Origin: an uncultured Bacteroides sp.
GTDB lineage: Bacteria > Bacteroidota > Bacteroidia > Bacteroidales > Bacteroidaceae
Reading direction: 5' to 3'
DNA length: 64,000 bases
Assembly (NCBI RefSeq): GCF_963678425.1
Contig: NZ_OY782855.1
Span: forward strand, 1 to 64,000
Part shown: positions 45,113 through 53,851 of the stretch, piece after piece
Layout of the letters: each line of letters opens with the position of its first letter
Numbering within the stretch: position 1 is the stretch's first letter
Position numbers and translations under genes: made by a program
The notes under the pieces: model-generated
Database searches by the model: none
Seen by the model: the letters and a program-made list of their open reading frames with translations, nothing else
What the model was told of the DNA's origin: nothing

Positions 45113-46686
45113 TATTTAATTTCGATTTCTTCTTTCATATCAATCTCGTCGCCGTTGGAATCATAGAATAAATATTCCAGGAAGGCGAGTTTTTGATTAG
45201 GAATAATCTTAATACCAAATCCGTATTTTACTTGCCATTTACGTTTCAAAGAGATTAATCCTTGATTTATGTAAGCTTCAATATACGGGTGGATGTGAAG
45301 TGTGAATTTCTTTACCTTTAGTTTATTTACAAGGTAATCAATTTTATTCTCTAAAGAATCTGTAAACAGAATGGAAGGCTTAATTGTTCCTTTCCCAAAG
45401 CAGGTAGGACAAGTTTCGCTTGTATTTACATCCATTGCCGGGCGAACGCGCTGACGGGTTATTTGCATAAGTCCGAATTTGCTTAGCGGCAAGATGTTGT
45501 GCTTGGCTCTGTCAAGTTGCATATTTGTGCACATTCTTTCATAAAGCTTCTGTCTGTTTTCAGCCTCATTCATGTCTATAAAGTCGATAACAATAATACC
45601 TCCCATATCACGGAGACGGAGTTGTCTTGCTATCTCATCAGCAGCACCTAAGTTTACCTCTAATGCATTTCCTTCCTGGCTGTTTGTTCCTTTGGCTCGA
45701 TTGCCACTATTAACGTCGACCACATGAAGGGCTTCGGTATGTTCTATAATAAGATAAGCACCACTTTTATAGGAAATTGTTTTTCCAAAGGAGGATTTTA
45801 TTTGTTTGGTAATACCAAAATTATCATAGATAGGAAGCTGACCTTTATACCACTTTACAATTTCAGCTCTTTCAGGAGCAATGAGGGTAACATAATCCTT
45901 AACTTCTTCAAATACATCCTTATCATTGATATAGATGTTTTCGTAAGAAGGATTAAACAAATCACGCAATAATGCAACTGTTCGGCTTGTTTCCTCATAT
46001 ACCAGAGAAGGAAACTTTGTGGCCTTCTGAACTTTAGTAATACTTTCTTCCCAATGTTTTAAAAGAACCTTAAGTTCTCCATCAAGTTCGGCAACCCTTT
46101 TACCTTCTGCTACCGTACGAACAATAACACCAAAGTTCTTTGGTTTAATGCTTTGCAGGAGCTGCTTCAGCCGGGCACGTTCTTCACTTGATTTAATTTT
46201 TTGTGAAACAGAAACCTTGTCATTAAAGGGGATAAGCACTAGATATCTTCCTGCAAAGGAGATTTCGGCTGTAAGTCTTGGCCCTTTAGTTGAAATTGGT
46301 TCCTTTACAATTTGAACAACAATTTCCTGTCCAACTTTTAATGCATTTGAGATAGTTCCCTCTTTCTCAATATCAGGAAGGACTGTTGCTTTTGTAATGG
46401 GATTAAGCTTTTTTCTGTCGCTTAGTGTTTGCTTTACGTATTTTTGTAGAGAATTAAATTGAGGACCTAAATCTAAATAATGAAGAAAAGCATCTTTTTC
46501 GTAACCTACATCCACGAAGCAAGCATTTAAACCAGGCATTAATTTCTTAACGCGGCCTAAATACATATTTCCCACGGAGAAAGAAAGATTTCTTCCTTCA
46601 CTTTGAAGTTCCACTAAACTCTTGTCCTCAAGTAGTGCAATGGAAATCTCTTTGGGTTGTACGTCTACTACCAGTTCGCTTGTCAC
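45112..46686 (-). CDS. rng: Ribonuclease G/E
   Basis: 524 residues, RNase G-like without the long RNase E C-terminal scaffold. The S1 domain is at ~35-130 (VGNMYLGRVKKLMPGLNACFVDVG) with a Bacteroidetes-type insertion. The catalytic Mg ligand lies in IIVIDFIDMNEAENR and the zinc-link CPTCFGKG follows. It processes rRNA and degrades mRNA in the cytoplasm. The gene order mutY / HU / small peptide / rng is conserved in Bacteroidales. Confidence 0.95.
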   Translation of the reverse strand: MTSELVVDVQPKEISIALLEDKSLVELQSEGRNLSFSVGNMYLGRVKKLMPGLNACFVDVGYEKDAFLHYLDLGPQFNSLQKYVKQTLSDRKKLNPITKATVLPDIEKEGTISNALKVGQEIVVQIVKEPISTKGPRLTAEISFAGRYLVLIPFNDKVSVSQKIKSSEERARLKQLLQSIKPKNFGVIVRTVAEGKRVAELDGELKVLLKHWEESITKVQKATKFPSLVYEETSRTVALLRDLFNPSYENIYINDKDVFEEVKDYVTLIAPERAEIVKWYKGQLPIYDNFGITKQIKSSFGKTISYKSGAYLIIEHTEALHVVDVNSGNRAKGTNSQEGNALEVNLGAADEIARQLRLRDMGGIIVIDFIDMNEAENRQKLYERMCTNMQLDRAKHNILPLSKFGLMQITRQRVRPAMDVNTSETCPTCFGKGTIKPSILFTDSLENKIDYLVNKLKVKKFTLHIHPYIEAYINQGLISLKRKWQVKYGFGIKIIPNQKLAFLEYLFYDSNGDEIDMKEEIEIK

Positions 46687-46827
46687 AATATTTTCTTTAT
46701 TAATTTAAGTAATAAACAGTTAAACGGTGTTTATTGTTCATTAAAGTACCTCTTTACACAAAGAACAAACTTCAAGACATTTGTCTTTACAAGTTTGTTC
46801 TTTATCTTCTGTCATGCAGACTAAAAA

Positions 46828-46920
46828 TTATTTCTTGCTTTTATGTCTGTTCTTTCTTAGTCTCTTCTTACGCTTGTGAGTTGACATTTTATGTCTTTTC
46901 TTCTTCTTTCCGCTTGGCAT
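46828..46920 (-). CDS. 30-residue basic peptide, AURKAIP1/COX24-like
   Basis: A short ORF on the minus strand reads MPSGKKKKRHKMSTHKRKKR and then LRKNRHKSKK. It is almost entirely Lys, Arg and His, like the COX24/mS38 C-terminal domain found on mitochondrial small ribosomal subunits. Bacteroidetes genomes carry such a peptide between HU and rng. It is probably a small ribosome-associated protein. It lies 34 bp downstream of the HU stop. Confidence 0.75.
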   Translation of the reverse strand: MPSGKKKKRHKMSTHKRKKRLRKNRHKSKK

Positions 46921-46954
46921 AGCTTCAAAATTTTATGGTTAATACTCTTGTTAA

Positions 46955-47230
46955 TTATTTCTTCACTGCAATACTAAAAGTCTTTGCAGGTTTGAACGAC
47001 GGAATGTTATGTTCAGGAATAATAATAGTTGTGTTTTTAGAAATGTTACGAGCTGTTTTCTGAGCTCTTTTCTTAACTACAAAACTACCAAATCCTCGCA
47101 AATAAACATTATCTTCATTTGATAATGAGTCTTTCACTGAATCCATGAATGCTTCAATTGTTGTAAGCACTGTTGTTTTATCAATACCTGTGTTTTTGGC
47201 GACCTCGTTTACAATATCTGCTTTTGTCAT
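46955..47230 (-). CDS. HU/IHF-family DNA-binding protein
   Basis: 91 residues: MTKADIVNEVAKNTGIDKTTVLTTIEAFMDSV, then LRGFGSFVVKKRAQKTARN, the beta-arm region, with Pro in IPEHNIPSFKPAK at the arm and near the C-terminus. It bends or coats DNA as a nucleoid protein. It is transcribed divergently from mutY with a perfect -7 box upstream. Confidence 0.95.
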   Translation of the reverse strand: MTKADIVNEVAKNTGIDKTTVLTTIEAFMDSVKDSLSNEDNVYLRGFGSFVVKKRAQKTARNISKNTTIIIPEHNIPSFKPAKTFSIAVKK

Positions 47231-47275
47231 CTTAAAAAAAATCTATGTTATAAATACTTCTAATTTTTTGGAATG

Positions 47276-47283
47276 CAAATATA
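47276..47283 (-). promoter_or_regulatory. -7 box of the HU gene
   Basis: The minus strand reads TATATTTG, and TTTG lies 16 bp further upstream as a possible -33 element. The ATG is about 46 bp downstream. Confidence 0.5.
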
Positions 47284-47358
47284 TAGCTTTTTAGGTTCTC
47301 AAAAAAATATATCCTTAAGATTTTTATAAAAAAGTAAGTCGATTCCCGTTTATTGCTT

Positions 47359-47366
47359 TACTTTTG
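47359..47366 (+). promoter_or_regulatory. -7 box of mutY
   Basis: TACTTTTG matches TAnnTTTG, 29 bp before the mutY ATG. Confidence 0.45.
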
Positions 47367-47395
47367 CGTTTAAGATGTTATTTTGATTTTTAAAA

Positions 47396-48436
47396 ATGGG
47401 TGAATTTAGCGACAAACTTATAAATTGGTATGAAGTAAACAAAAGGTGCTTGCCCTGGCGGGAAACCTCGGATCCGTATTTAATCTGGATTTCCGAAATT
47501 ATATTGCAGCAGACACGCGTGAAGCAGGGATACGATTACTATCTTAGATTTATTGAAAGATTTCCTACTGTCAGATCATTGGCGGAATCTGATGAAGATG
47601 AGGTCTTAAATTATTGGCAAGGTTTGGGATATTATTCTCGTGCCCGTAATTTGCATGCTGCTGCTAAAAGTATTTCAGGTGGTTTTCCTAAAACCTATTC
47701 GGAGGTTTTGTCATTAAAGGGGGTTGGTGAATATACGGCTGCGGCAATCTGTTCATTTGCATATAACTTACCTTATGCAGTTGTGGACGGGAATGTATAT
47801 CGTGTATTATCCCGTTATCTTGGTATTGATACTCCCATAGATTCAACAGAGGGAAAGAAAATGTTTGCGGCTTTGGCCAATGAGTATCTGGACAAATTTA
47901 ATCCAGCCATATATAATCAGGCCATTATGGATTTTGGAGCATTGCAATGTACTCCTTCTTCTCCTGCTTGTTCATTATGTCCCTTGGCTGATTCGTGTGT
48001 GGCACTGATGAAAAATAGGATCAACATTCTTCCGGTAAAGCAGCATAAGACCAAAACCTCAAACAGATATTTTAATTATATATATGTACGCATGGGCGCG
48101 TATACCTTTCTGAATAAGCGTAATGAAAATGATATCTGGAAGAATTTGTACGAATTACCTCTGATTGAAACAAGTAAGCTGTTGAGCGACGAAGAACTCT
48201 TTGCTTCATCTGAATTTCAGCAATTATTTGCTTTGAATGAAGAACCGGAAATTCGTTGTTTAAGTCGAAATGTAAAACATGTATTATCGCATAGGGTGAT
48301 TTATACGAACTTTTATGAAGTTGTTTTACCAGAAAACTCCGAATCTTTTTCTTCTTTTCAAAAGGTAGCTTTACCGGAAATAGAGCATTATGCGGTTTCA
48401 CGGTTGATACACAGCTTCTTTGAGAAATATTTATAA
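47396..48436 (+). CDS. mutY: A/G-specific adenine glycosylase
   Basis: 346 residues. The catalytic helix-hairpin-helix core has IILQQTRVKQGYDYY with the catalytic Glu, LSLKGVGEYTAAAI (HhH) and VDGNVYRVLSR with the catalytic Asp. The 4Fe-4S loop is CTPSSPACSLCPLADSC. The C-terminal NUDIX-like domain, which recognises 8-oxoG, follows (~220-346). It removes adenine mispaired with 8-oxoguanine. It starts the mutY-ssb-gldE-gldD-PPTase run. Confidence 0.95.
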   Translation: MGEFSDKLINWYEVNKRCLPWRETSDPYLIWISEIILQQTRVKQGYDYYLRFIERFPTVRSLAESDEDEVLNYWQGLGYYSRARNLHAAAKSISGGFPKTYSEVLSLKGVGEYTAAAICSFAYNLPYAVVDGNVYRVLSRYLGIDTPIDSTEGKKMFAALANEYLDKFNPAIYNQAIMDFGALQCTPSSPACSLCPLADSCVALMKNRINILPVKQHKTKTSNRYFNYIYVRMGAYTFLNKRNENDIWKNLYELPLIETSKLLSDEELFASSEFQQLFALNEEPEIRCLSRNVKHVLSHRVIYTNFYEVVLPENSESFSSFQKVALPEIEHYAVSRLIHSFFEKYL

Positions 48437-48451
48437 ATAGTTACTTGATTT

Positions 48452-48483
48452 TTTGCTTAATGTTGTATTTCTGATTATTTTTG
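48452..48483 (+). promoter_or_regulatory. Bacteroides-type promoter of ssb
   Basis: TTTG (48452-48455), a 20-bp spacer and TATTTTTG (48476-48483) fit both elements. The ATG is 38 bp downstream. Confidence 0.6.
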
Positions 48484-48521
48484 AAGGCAAATGAATTATA
48501 CTATAATTAAAATCGAATTGT

Positions 48522-48962
48522 ATGTCTGTTAATAAAGTGATATTGTTAGGAAATGTTGGGAAAGATCCTGATGTAAGGTATTTGGATAGTGGCGTGGCAG
48601 TAGCAAACTTAACGTTGGCTACTTCAGATAAAGGATATACATTGGCAAATGGTACACAAGTTCCTGAAAGAACTGAGTGGCATAACATTGTTTTATGGAG
48701 AGGATTGGCTGAAATTGCCGAAAAATATGTTCATAAAGGAGATAAATTATATATTGAAGGAAAAATCAGAACCCGTTCTTATGATGACCCCAATGGTGCT
48801 AAGCGATATATTACAGAAATATTTGCAGATAGCATGGAAATGCTGACACCGAAAGGTGGGCAACCGGGTAACGGAGTTTCTCAGGCACAGCCTCAAAGTA
48901 CTCCGATGCAGTCACAGCAATCACCAGTACAGGATAATCCAACTGATGATCTGCCTTTTTAA
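48522..48962 (+). CDS. ssb: Single-stranded DNA-binding protein
   Basis: 146 residues. The OB fold (1-110) starts SVNKVILLGNVGKDPDVRYLDSG, with the tetramer-interface and ssDNA-binding aromatics in ERTEWHNIVLW. The disordered Gln/Pro-rich tail ends in the DDLPF tip that recruits repair and replication partners. An 11-bp stem after the stop (48982-48992 / 49014-49024) may attenuate read-through into gldE. Confidence 0.95.
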   Translation: MSVNKVILLGNVGKDPDVRYLDSGVAVANLTLATSDKGYTLANGTQVPERTEWHNIVLWRGLAEIAEKYVHKGDKLYIEGKIRTRSYDDPNGAKRYITEIFADSMEMLTPKGGQPGNGVSQAQPQSTPMQSQQSPVQDNPTDDLPF

Positions 48963-48981
48963 TTTATGAATTATGAAATTG

Positions 48982-49024
48982 TGGAATATGAATTAGATTG
49001 TGTCTAGATCTGCTTCATATTCCA
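48982..49024 (+). terminator. Hairpin between ssb and gldE
   Basis: TGGAATATGAA pairs perfectly with TTCATATTCCA; the following tract AAAATTT is weak, so partial termination or mRNA stabilisation is as likely as a full stop. Confidence 0.4.
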
Positions 49025-49073
49025 TAAAATTTATTCATAATTCAAACCAGATGTTTAACTAAAATAAGATTCT

Positions 49074-50402
49074 TTGGACCCAGATGCGTTTTTATGCCAG
49101 GTGGCAACTGTTTTTAGCGGCTTAACCGTAAGTACTCCTTCTTTTGTTGCAGGTGTAGCATTAATAATAGCTCTTCTGTTGTTGCTTGTTTCGGGATTTA
49201 CCTCTGCTTCAGAGATTGCCTTTTTCTCTCTTTCTCCATCCGATTTAAGTAGTATTGCACAGCGTAATCATCCTTCAGACAAAAAGATTAACTCTCTTCT
49301 CGAAAAACCAGATCGTTTATTGGCTACAATCCTTGTAACCAAGATGTTTGTTAATGTAGCAATCATCATGCTATGCAATGCTTCCTTTCTGGAAGTTTTT
49401 AGTTCTGGAGTTCTTACGATAGCTGGAATTATTATTTTGACCATCGTTTTAACTTTCTTGTTACTGCTTTTTGGCGAAATTATTCCGAAGACTTATTCTG
49501 AACAACGCATCCTTCCTTTTTGTCGTTTTGCTGCTCCAGTAATTAAAGCTCTTGAGTTTGTATTTTATCCTATTGTTGCAGTCATGGTTCGTTCTACAAC
49601 TTTTGTTAATAATCACTTGGCCAGAAAAGGTCACAACCTGTCTGTAGATGAATTGTCTCATGCATTGGAACTCACTGATAAAGAAGAGCTATCTGACGAA
49701 AAACAAATTCTTGAAGGAATAATCCGCTTTGGTGGAGAAACGGCCAAAGAAATTATGACTTCCCGCTTAGATGTAGTTGATCTAAATATAAAAACATCCT
49801 ATAAGGAAGTATTGAAGTGCATCATTGATAATGCTTATTCCCGAATTCCTGTTTATTCCGGTTCAAGGGATAATATTAAAGGTATTCTTTACATTAAAGA
49901 TCTCTTGCCTCATTTGAATAAGGCTGATAATTTCCGTTGGCAGTCACTGATCCGTCCGGCTTATTTTGTACCGGAAACAAAAATGATTGATGACTTGCTG
50001 AGAGATTTTCAGGCAAACAAGATTCATATAGCTATTGTGGTTGATGAATTTGGCGGAACTTCAGGTATTGTGACCATGGAAGATATTATAGAAGAAATTG
50101 TTGGTGAAATACGTGATGAATATGATGATGAGGAACGCACTTTTGTTAAGCTGAGCGACAATTGTTATATTTTTGAAGCGAAGACGTTACTGACTGATTT
50201 TTATAAAATAACCAATATTAATAACGAGACATTTGAACAGATTGCAGGAGATGCCGATACTCTCGCTGGTTTGTTATTGGAAATAAAAGGAGAGTTCCCG
50301 ACTTTGCATGAAATATTAAGTTATAGTGATTATGAATTTGAAGTTCTGAAAATGGACGAACGTCGGATTCTTAAAGTTAAATTTGTCATCCATGAAGAAT
50401 AA
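49074..50402 (+). CDS. gldE: GldE, CNNM/CorC-type membrane protein
   Basis: 442 residues. I read a TTG start: the frame is closed by a stop at 49065 and the next alternative is a GTG ten codons in. The order is a DUF21/CNNM membrane domain (~20-190, four helices, SASEIAFFSLSPSDL), two CBS domains (~205-330, EIMTSRLDVVDL, IAIVVDEFGGTSGIVTMEDIIEEIVGEI) and a CorC/HlyC domain. In flavobacteria GldE supports gliding and type IX secretion; in non-gliding Bacteroides it is probably an ion-transport or envelope protein. It overlaps gldD by 11 bp. Confidence 0.9.
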   Translation: MDPDAFLCQVATVFSGLTVSTPSFVAGVALIIALLLLLVSGFTSASEIAFFSLSPSDLSSIAQRNHPSDKKINSLLEKPDRLLATILVTKMFVNVAIIMLCNASFLEVFSSGVLTIAGIIILTIVLTFLLLLFGEIIPKTYSEQRILPFCRFAAPVIKALEFVFYPIVAVMVRSTTFVNNHLARKGHNLSVDELSHALELTDKEELSDEKQILEGIIRFGGETAKEIMTSRLDVVDLNIKTSYKEVLKCIIDNAYSRIPVYSGSRDNIKGILYIKDLLPHLNKADNFRWQSLIRPAYFVPETKMIDDLLRDFQANKIHIAIVVDEFGGTSGIVTMEDIIEEIVGEIRDEYDDEERTFVKLSDNCYIFEAKTLLTDFYKITNINNETFEQIAGDADTLAGLLLEIKGEFPTLHEILSYSDYEFEVLKMDERRILKVKFVIHEE

Positions 50403-50985
50403 GCGAAATAATACTCTTTTCAGGGGAATTTATATCTTGTTATTATCACTTCTGGTAATGATTGCATGCTCATTCCCTTCTAAACAAAAGAAGGTTGTAA
50501 AGGTGGAATATCCCAAAGCCGAGTATGCTTCTTCTACAGATTCTTTGCCTTTTACGTTTGATTTATCCAATCAGGCAAAACTTACCTGGCAAAAGAACAA
50601 GCCGGGAGAGTATTTCTGCAATATAGATTATCCTTTTCTGAATGCACGACTGTACTGCACTTATCATAGAATTACTTCTGATAAATTTCGTGTTTTTGCA
50701 GAAGAAAGTAGAAAAATGGCCTATCAGCATACTGCCGTGGCTACTGGAATAAAAGAGAAGGCTTATGCCAATGATCAGGCTCACAGATATGGTATCTTAT
50801 ATGATATACAAGGGAATGTGGCTACTCCCATACAAGTTGCTTTGACGGATAGCAATCACTATTTTTTCAATGCTTCACTCTATTTCAATATGACGCCTAA
50901 TGCAGATTCAATTGCTCCTGCTGTAAATTATATCCGTAAGGATATTATTCGTATGATGGAGTCATTTACAGTTAAAGCGCATTAA
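50392..50985 (+). CDS. gldD: GldD-like lipoprotein
   Basis: 197 residues from the ATG giving MKNKRNNTLFRGIYILLLSL; the lipobox is VMIAC. The mature domain contains WQKNKPGEYFCNIDYPFLNARLYCTYHRIT and the C-terminal NASLYFNMTPNADSIAPAVNYIRKDI, both GldD family features. It works with GldE in gliding bacteria; here it is probably an envelope-biogenesis lipoprotein. It is translationally coupled to gldE and followed after 2 bp by the PPTase gene. Confidence 0.88.
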   Translation: MKNKRNNTLFRGIYILLLSLLVMIACSFPSKQKKVVKVEYPKAEYASSTDSLPFTFDLSNQAKLTWQKNKPGEYFCNIDYPFLNARLYCTYHRITSDKFRVFAEESRKMAYQHTAVATGIKEKAYANDQAHRYGILYDIQGNVATPIQVALTDSNHYFFNASLYFNMTPNADSIAPAVNYIRKDIIRMMESFTVKAH

Positions 50986-50987
50986 GT

Positions 50988-51611
50988 ATGGCAGTTCTCG
51001 AGAAACATATTGATGTTAACTGTCGATGGGGAATCTGGAAAATGGAGGAAACCATTGAGCATTTGCTGCTACTTTTCTCAGATCCTGCTCAACAATTGGA
51101 ACAAATGCAGCATTTAACCGCACAATGCCGCCGTCTGGAATGGCTATCTGTTCGTGCACTTTTGAAGGAACTTTGTGGCGAAGAGAAACAAATTAAATAT
51201 CTGTCAACCGGTATGCCTTACTTGTCTGATCATTCTTTTCATATTAGCATTTCTCATACCCGTGGATATGTGGCTGTTATTTTGAGTACTCAGAAAAAAG
51301 TGGGAATTGACATTGAACAATATGGTGAACGGATTCTTAAACTTCGTACCAAATTTATGAGCAAGCAGGAGATAGAAACAATCTCTGCCGACAAGGAAGT
51401 GTATCATCTTTTGTTACATTGGTCGGCTAAAGAGACTCTTTTTAAAATTATCGGAGAAGAAGCGGTAGATTTTAAAGAACATTTGCTGATAAGTCCCTTT
51501 ATCCCTGAAAAGAAAGGTACTTTCAATGCTTATGAACTGAGAACTGCGAAGCAGCAGAAGTTCCTTCTTCATTACCAGATTCATCCCGATTTTGTTATAA
51601 CCTGGTGCTAA
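50988..51611 (+). CDS. 4'-phosphopantetheinyl transferase superfamily protein
   Basis: 207 residues. The metal-binding motif is VGIDIEQYG and the second motif is LHWSAKETLFKIIG (WSxKE). HISISHTRGYVAVI is the CoA-binding segment. It transfers phosphopantetheine from CoA to a carrier protein; size and motifs suggest the Sfp-like subclass although it is short. Whether it serves acyl carrier protein or a secondary system cannot be told. It ends the mutY-gld run, 9 bp from the convergent B12 operon. Confidence 0.85.
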   Translation: MAVLEKHIDVNCRWGIWKMEETIEHLLLLFSDPAQQLEQMQHLTAQCRRLEWLSVRALLKELCGEEKQIKYLSTGMPYLSDHSFHISISHTRGYVAVILSTQKKVGIDIEQYGERILKLRTKFMSKQEIETISADKEVYHLLLHWSAKETLFKIIGEEAVDFKEHLLISPFIPEKKGTFNAYELRTAKQQKFLLHYQIHPDFVITWC

Positions 51612-51620
51612 TTCCTTGTT

Positions 51621-52712
51621 TTATTGAACAATGATTTTATGCCGTTCAACTCCTGTTTGAATGATATATAATCCTTTAGAGGGGGTAAACGAGATATTCT
51701 GCATACCTCCTTCGTGGTTCCACTGTTGGATAAGCGTACCTTGTGAATTATATACATACACTTTGCAAGGATATTCTCTTTGAATGATAATTTCTCCGTT
51801 ACTGAAATATACTTCAGAATTTTTATTCACCGGATTGATACCAGTCAGAATAACAGATTCGCCGTTTTTTGCAGGATGGAGATCTTCCACACCTGTTACT
51901 TCGGTGGATATTTCTCCTACATAGCCTCCTACGGCTTGGTTTACAGCTGTATATATGCGAATGAAATCGACTCCTTTTACAGTTACACTATTGCCGTTTT
52001 TATCTACAGCCCAATCCAGCTTCAGCTTGCATCCATCCGAAGTGTTAGGTTGGTTATCTGCATATCCGTAATCATAAGCGGCCATTATCCATTTACTTTG
52101 CGAGGAATCATATGCTCCGTTGTCGGGAAGTCGGGAGCCGGCAAAAGTCATAGTAGACATATTTATCCATTGCGGATAATAAGCCTGAGTATGATAGGAA
52201 TTATGCAGTACGTTTCCTTCTTTATTCTGATTGTCTGTCCAGCGTACATTATCCGTAGAACTTGTTGGTTTGTAATAGGTGATTTCGTAATTGTGGAAGG
52301 TTGCCGCATTATTGTATTCCGAGCCTTTTAGCTCGTACCAGTCATCATTTGGCAAACCGTCTTTATTTGTATCTGCCGAGACAAGAACAATGCCCGGTTC
52401 CGCACCACCGGCAAAAGCATTACCCAGTACTTTTATGTCATATTCTCCTGATTCGTTGGCAATGGTGTGATCAAATCCCACGGTAATGTATCCGCCATAA
52501 GCACCGAGTGAAACCGCGTAATCCTGATTGAAGTATTCCAGACATTTGGCACACATGGAAGTTGCATTGTCACCGCTTGCATAAGTAGGAAGTACATTTA
52601 CGAATTGCCCCGGAGCAGGTACATATTCCAATACTTTAGTGATATATGATTGGTTCTGGGCCTGTGCCTGAACGGCAAGCAGGAGAATGATACTGATAAC
52701 TATTTTCTTCAT
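51621..52712 (-). CDS. Surface protein of the B12 uptake operon, with sorting-type C-terminus
   Basis: 363 residues with a signal peptide (MKKIVISIILLLAVQAQA). The main domain (~20-270) resembles the cell-surface proteins found beside BtuB/BtuG in Bacteroides; DHTIANESGEYDIKVLGNAF and the FAGSRLPDNGAYD block are prominent. The final ~70 residues (VYVYNSQGTLIQQWN...GLYIIQTG) look like a type-A sorting domain. It is the last gene of the riboswitch operon. A role in cobalamin or corrinoid capture is inferred from position only. Confidence 0.7.
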   Translation of the reverse strand: MKKIVISIILLLAVQAQAQNQSYITKVLEYVPAPGQFVNVLPTYASGDNATSMCAKCLEYFNQDYAVSLGAYGGYITVGFDHTIANESGEYDIKVLGNAFAGGAEPGIVLVSADTNKDGLPNDDWYELKGSEYNNAATFHNYEITYYKPTSSTDNVRWTDNQNKEGNVLHNSYHTQAYYPQWINMSTMTFAGSRLPDNGAYDSSQSKWIMAAYDYGYADNQPNTSDGCKLKLDWAVDKNGNSVTVKGVDFIRIYTAVNQAVGGYVGEISTEVTGVEDLHPAKNGESVILTGINPVNKNSEVYFSNGEIIIQREYPCKVYVYNSQGTLIQQWNHEGGMQNISFTPSKGLYIIQTGVERHKIIVQ

Positions 52713-52716
52713 GGCA

Positions 52717-53850
52717 CTATTTATTCATAAACAAAACTGAATTAGGGTTAATCCCTTTCGCATCAATGGTAAACTTATGTATTCCTTCTTTGGTAAAGCA
52801 GACAATACTGCCGTTGATTACATAATTTTGAGCATCGCAGATATATACATCTCCATTTACAGGATTCACATCAATGCTATATGTACGGGTAATTGAGGTT
52901 CCGTCTTTAATAAAGTTGTCATTAATGATTTCTCCCGTACGGGTATCCATTACCTGAATGGTTTCAATGTTTGAATTGTAACTATACATATATGCCAGAT
53001 GTCCGCAGATAGTAAAGCTCAGAATAGGAAGTTCGTAAGTTTTAATCACCTTATCTGTTTCACTGTCAATGCGATGCAGCTTGCAGTCATAATCTCCAAT
53101 ATTGTAATTGTATGACTCGCGGGACACTACATAAACATTTCCCGATTCGTCAGAAAGAATGGTACCCAGGTTATTACGGACAGTAATCTTTTTAGTTTCG
53201 GTAAACGTTTCCGTGTCAATAACAGAAACAGTATTATCCAGGTTTGTCTCGTCCAATCCACCGGAATTGGCTACATAGAGTTTCCCGTTTGCCACACAAA
53301 TGCCATCGGGATTACGTCCTACCTTCACAATTCCGTCTACTTCCAGTGTGGTAGTGTCAATGCGCGCCACTGTACCATCGAAATTACATACATATGCCTT
53401 GTCTTTATAAAATGCAAAATAGCGTGGCTGGCGGGCAATACCCTTTTCATTGAAAAGCGGAATCTGTTTAAAAGAAATTCCTGTATATGCATTTAGTATT
53501 TCTATCTGACTGGATACATCGACTGCACAGTAAAGTTTGGAACCGTAACGTTGAAGATCGTTGGCTGTATCGCCCAGCTTTCGCCCGTTCATCATCTTAA
53601 AGTAATCGAAGCTTGTCTTATCACTTCCTTTCTTGTCGGGATCCTGAAAAGAACGCATTTTTCCTTTTGTGAAATCATAGTAAGAAAGTGTGCTGTTGTT
53701 CATGTTAAACAGTCCTTCGCAAAGTATATACATTCCTTCGGTTTCCGTTTCCGTAGGTTGATCTCCCGTTTGCTGCCACACAATAGTATCGTCACAGGCG
53801 CTAACCAGTAGCGAAGCAAATAGGATTATATATAAGATTCTGCTTTTCAT
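52717..53850 (-). CDS. btuG: BtuG-like surface beta-propeller lipoprotein (cobalamin capture)
   Basis: 377 residues. The lipobox is LLVSAC. The rest forms a seven-bladed YncE/DUF5074-type propeller with repeated blades such as GTVARIDTTTLEVDGIVKVGRNPDGI and NTVSVIDTETFTETKKITV. BtuG proteins of gut Bacteroides sit on BtuB, bind cobalamin very tightly and pass it to the transporter. The gene starts 1 bp after the btuB stop. The symbol is by context and fold. Confidence 0.8.
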   Translation of the reverse strand: MKSRILYIILFASLLVSACDDTIVWQQTGDQPTETETEGMYILCEGLFNMNNSTLSYYDFTKGKMRSFQDPDKKGSDKTSFDYFKMMNGRKLGDTANDLQRYGSKLYCAVDVSSQIEILNAYTGISFKQIPLFNEKGIARQPRYFAFYKDKAYVCNFDGTVARIDTTTLEVDGIVKVGRNPDGICVANGKLYVANSGGLDETNLDNTVSVIDTETFTETKKITVRNNLGTILSDESGNVYVVSRESYNYNIGDYDCKLHRIDSETDKVIKTYELPILSFTICGHLAYMYSYNSNIETIQVMDTRTGEIINDNFIKDGTSITRTYSIDVNPVNGDVYICDAQNYVINGSIVCFTKEGIHKFTIDAKGINPNSVLFMNK

Positions 53851-53851
53851 A

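Noticed and set aside
46734..46922. 62-residue ORF on the plus strand
   Set aside because: It is the mirror of the 30-residue basic peptide gene on the minus strand; composition is hydrophobic nonsense with no start signal.
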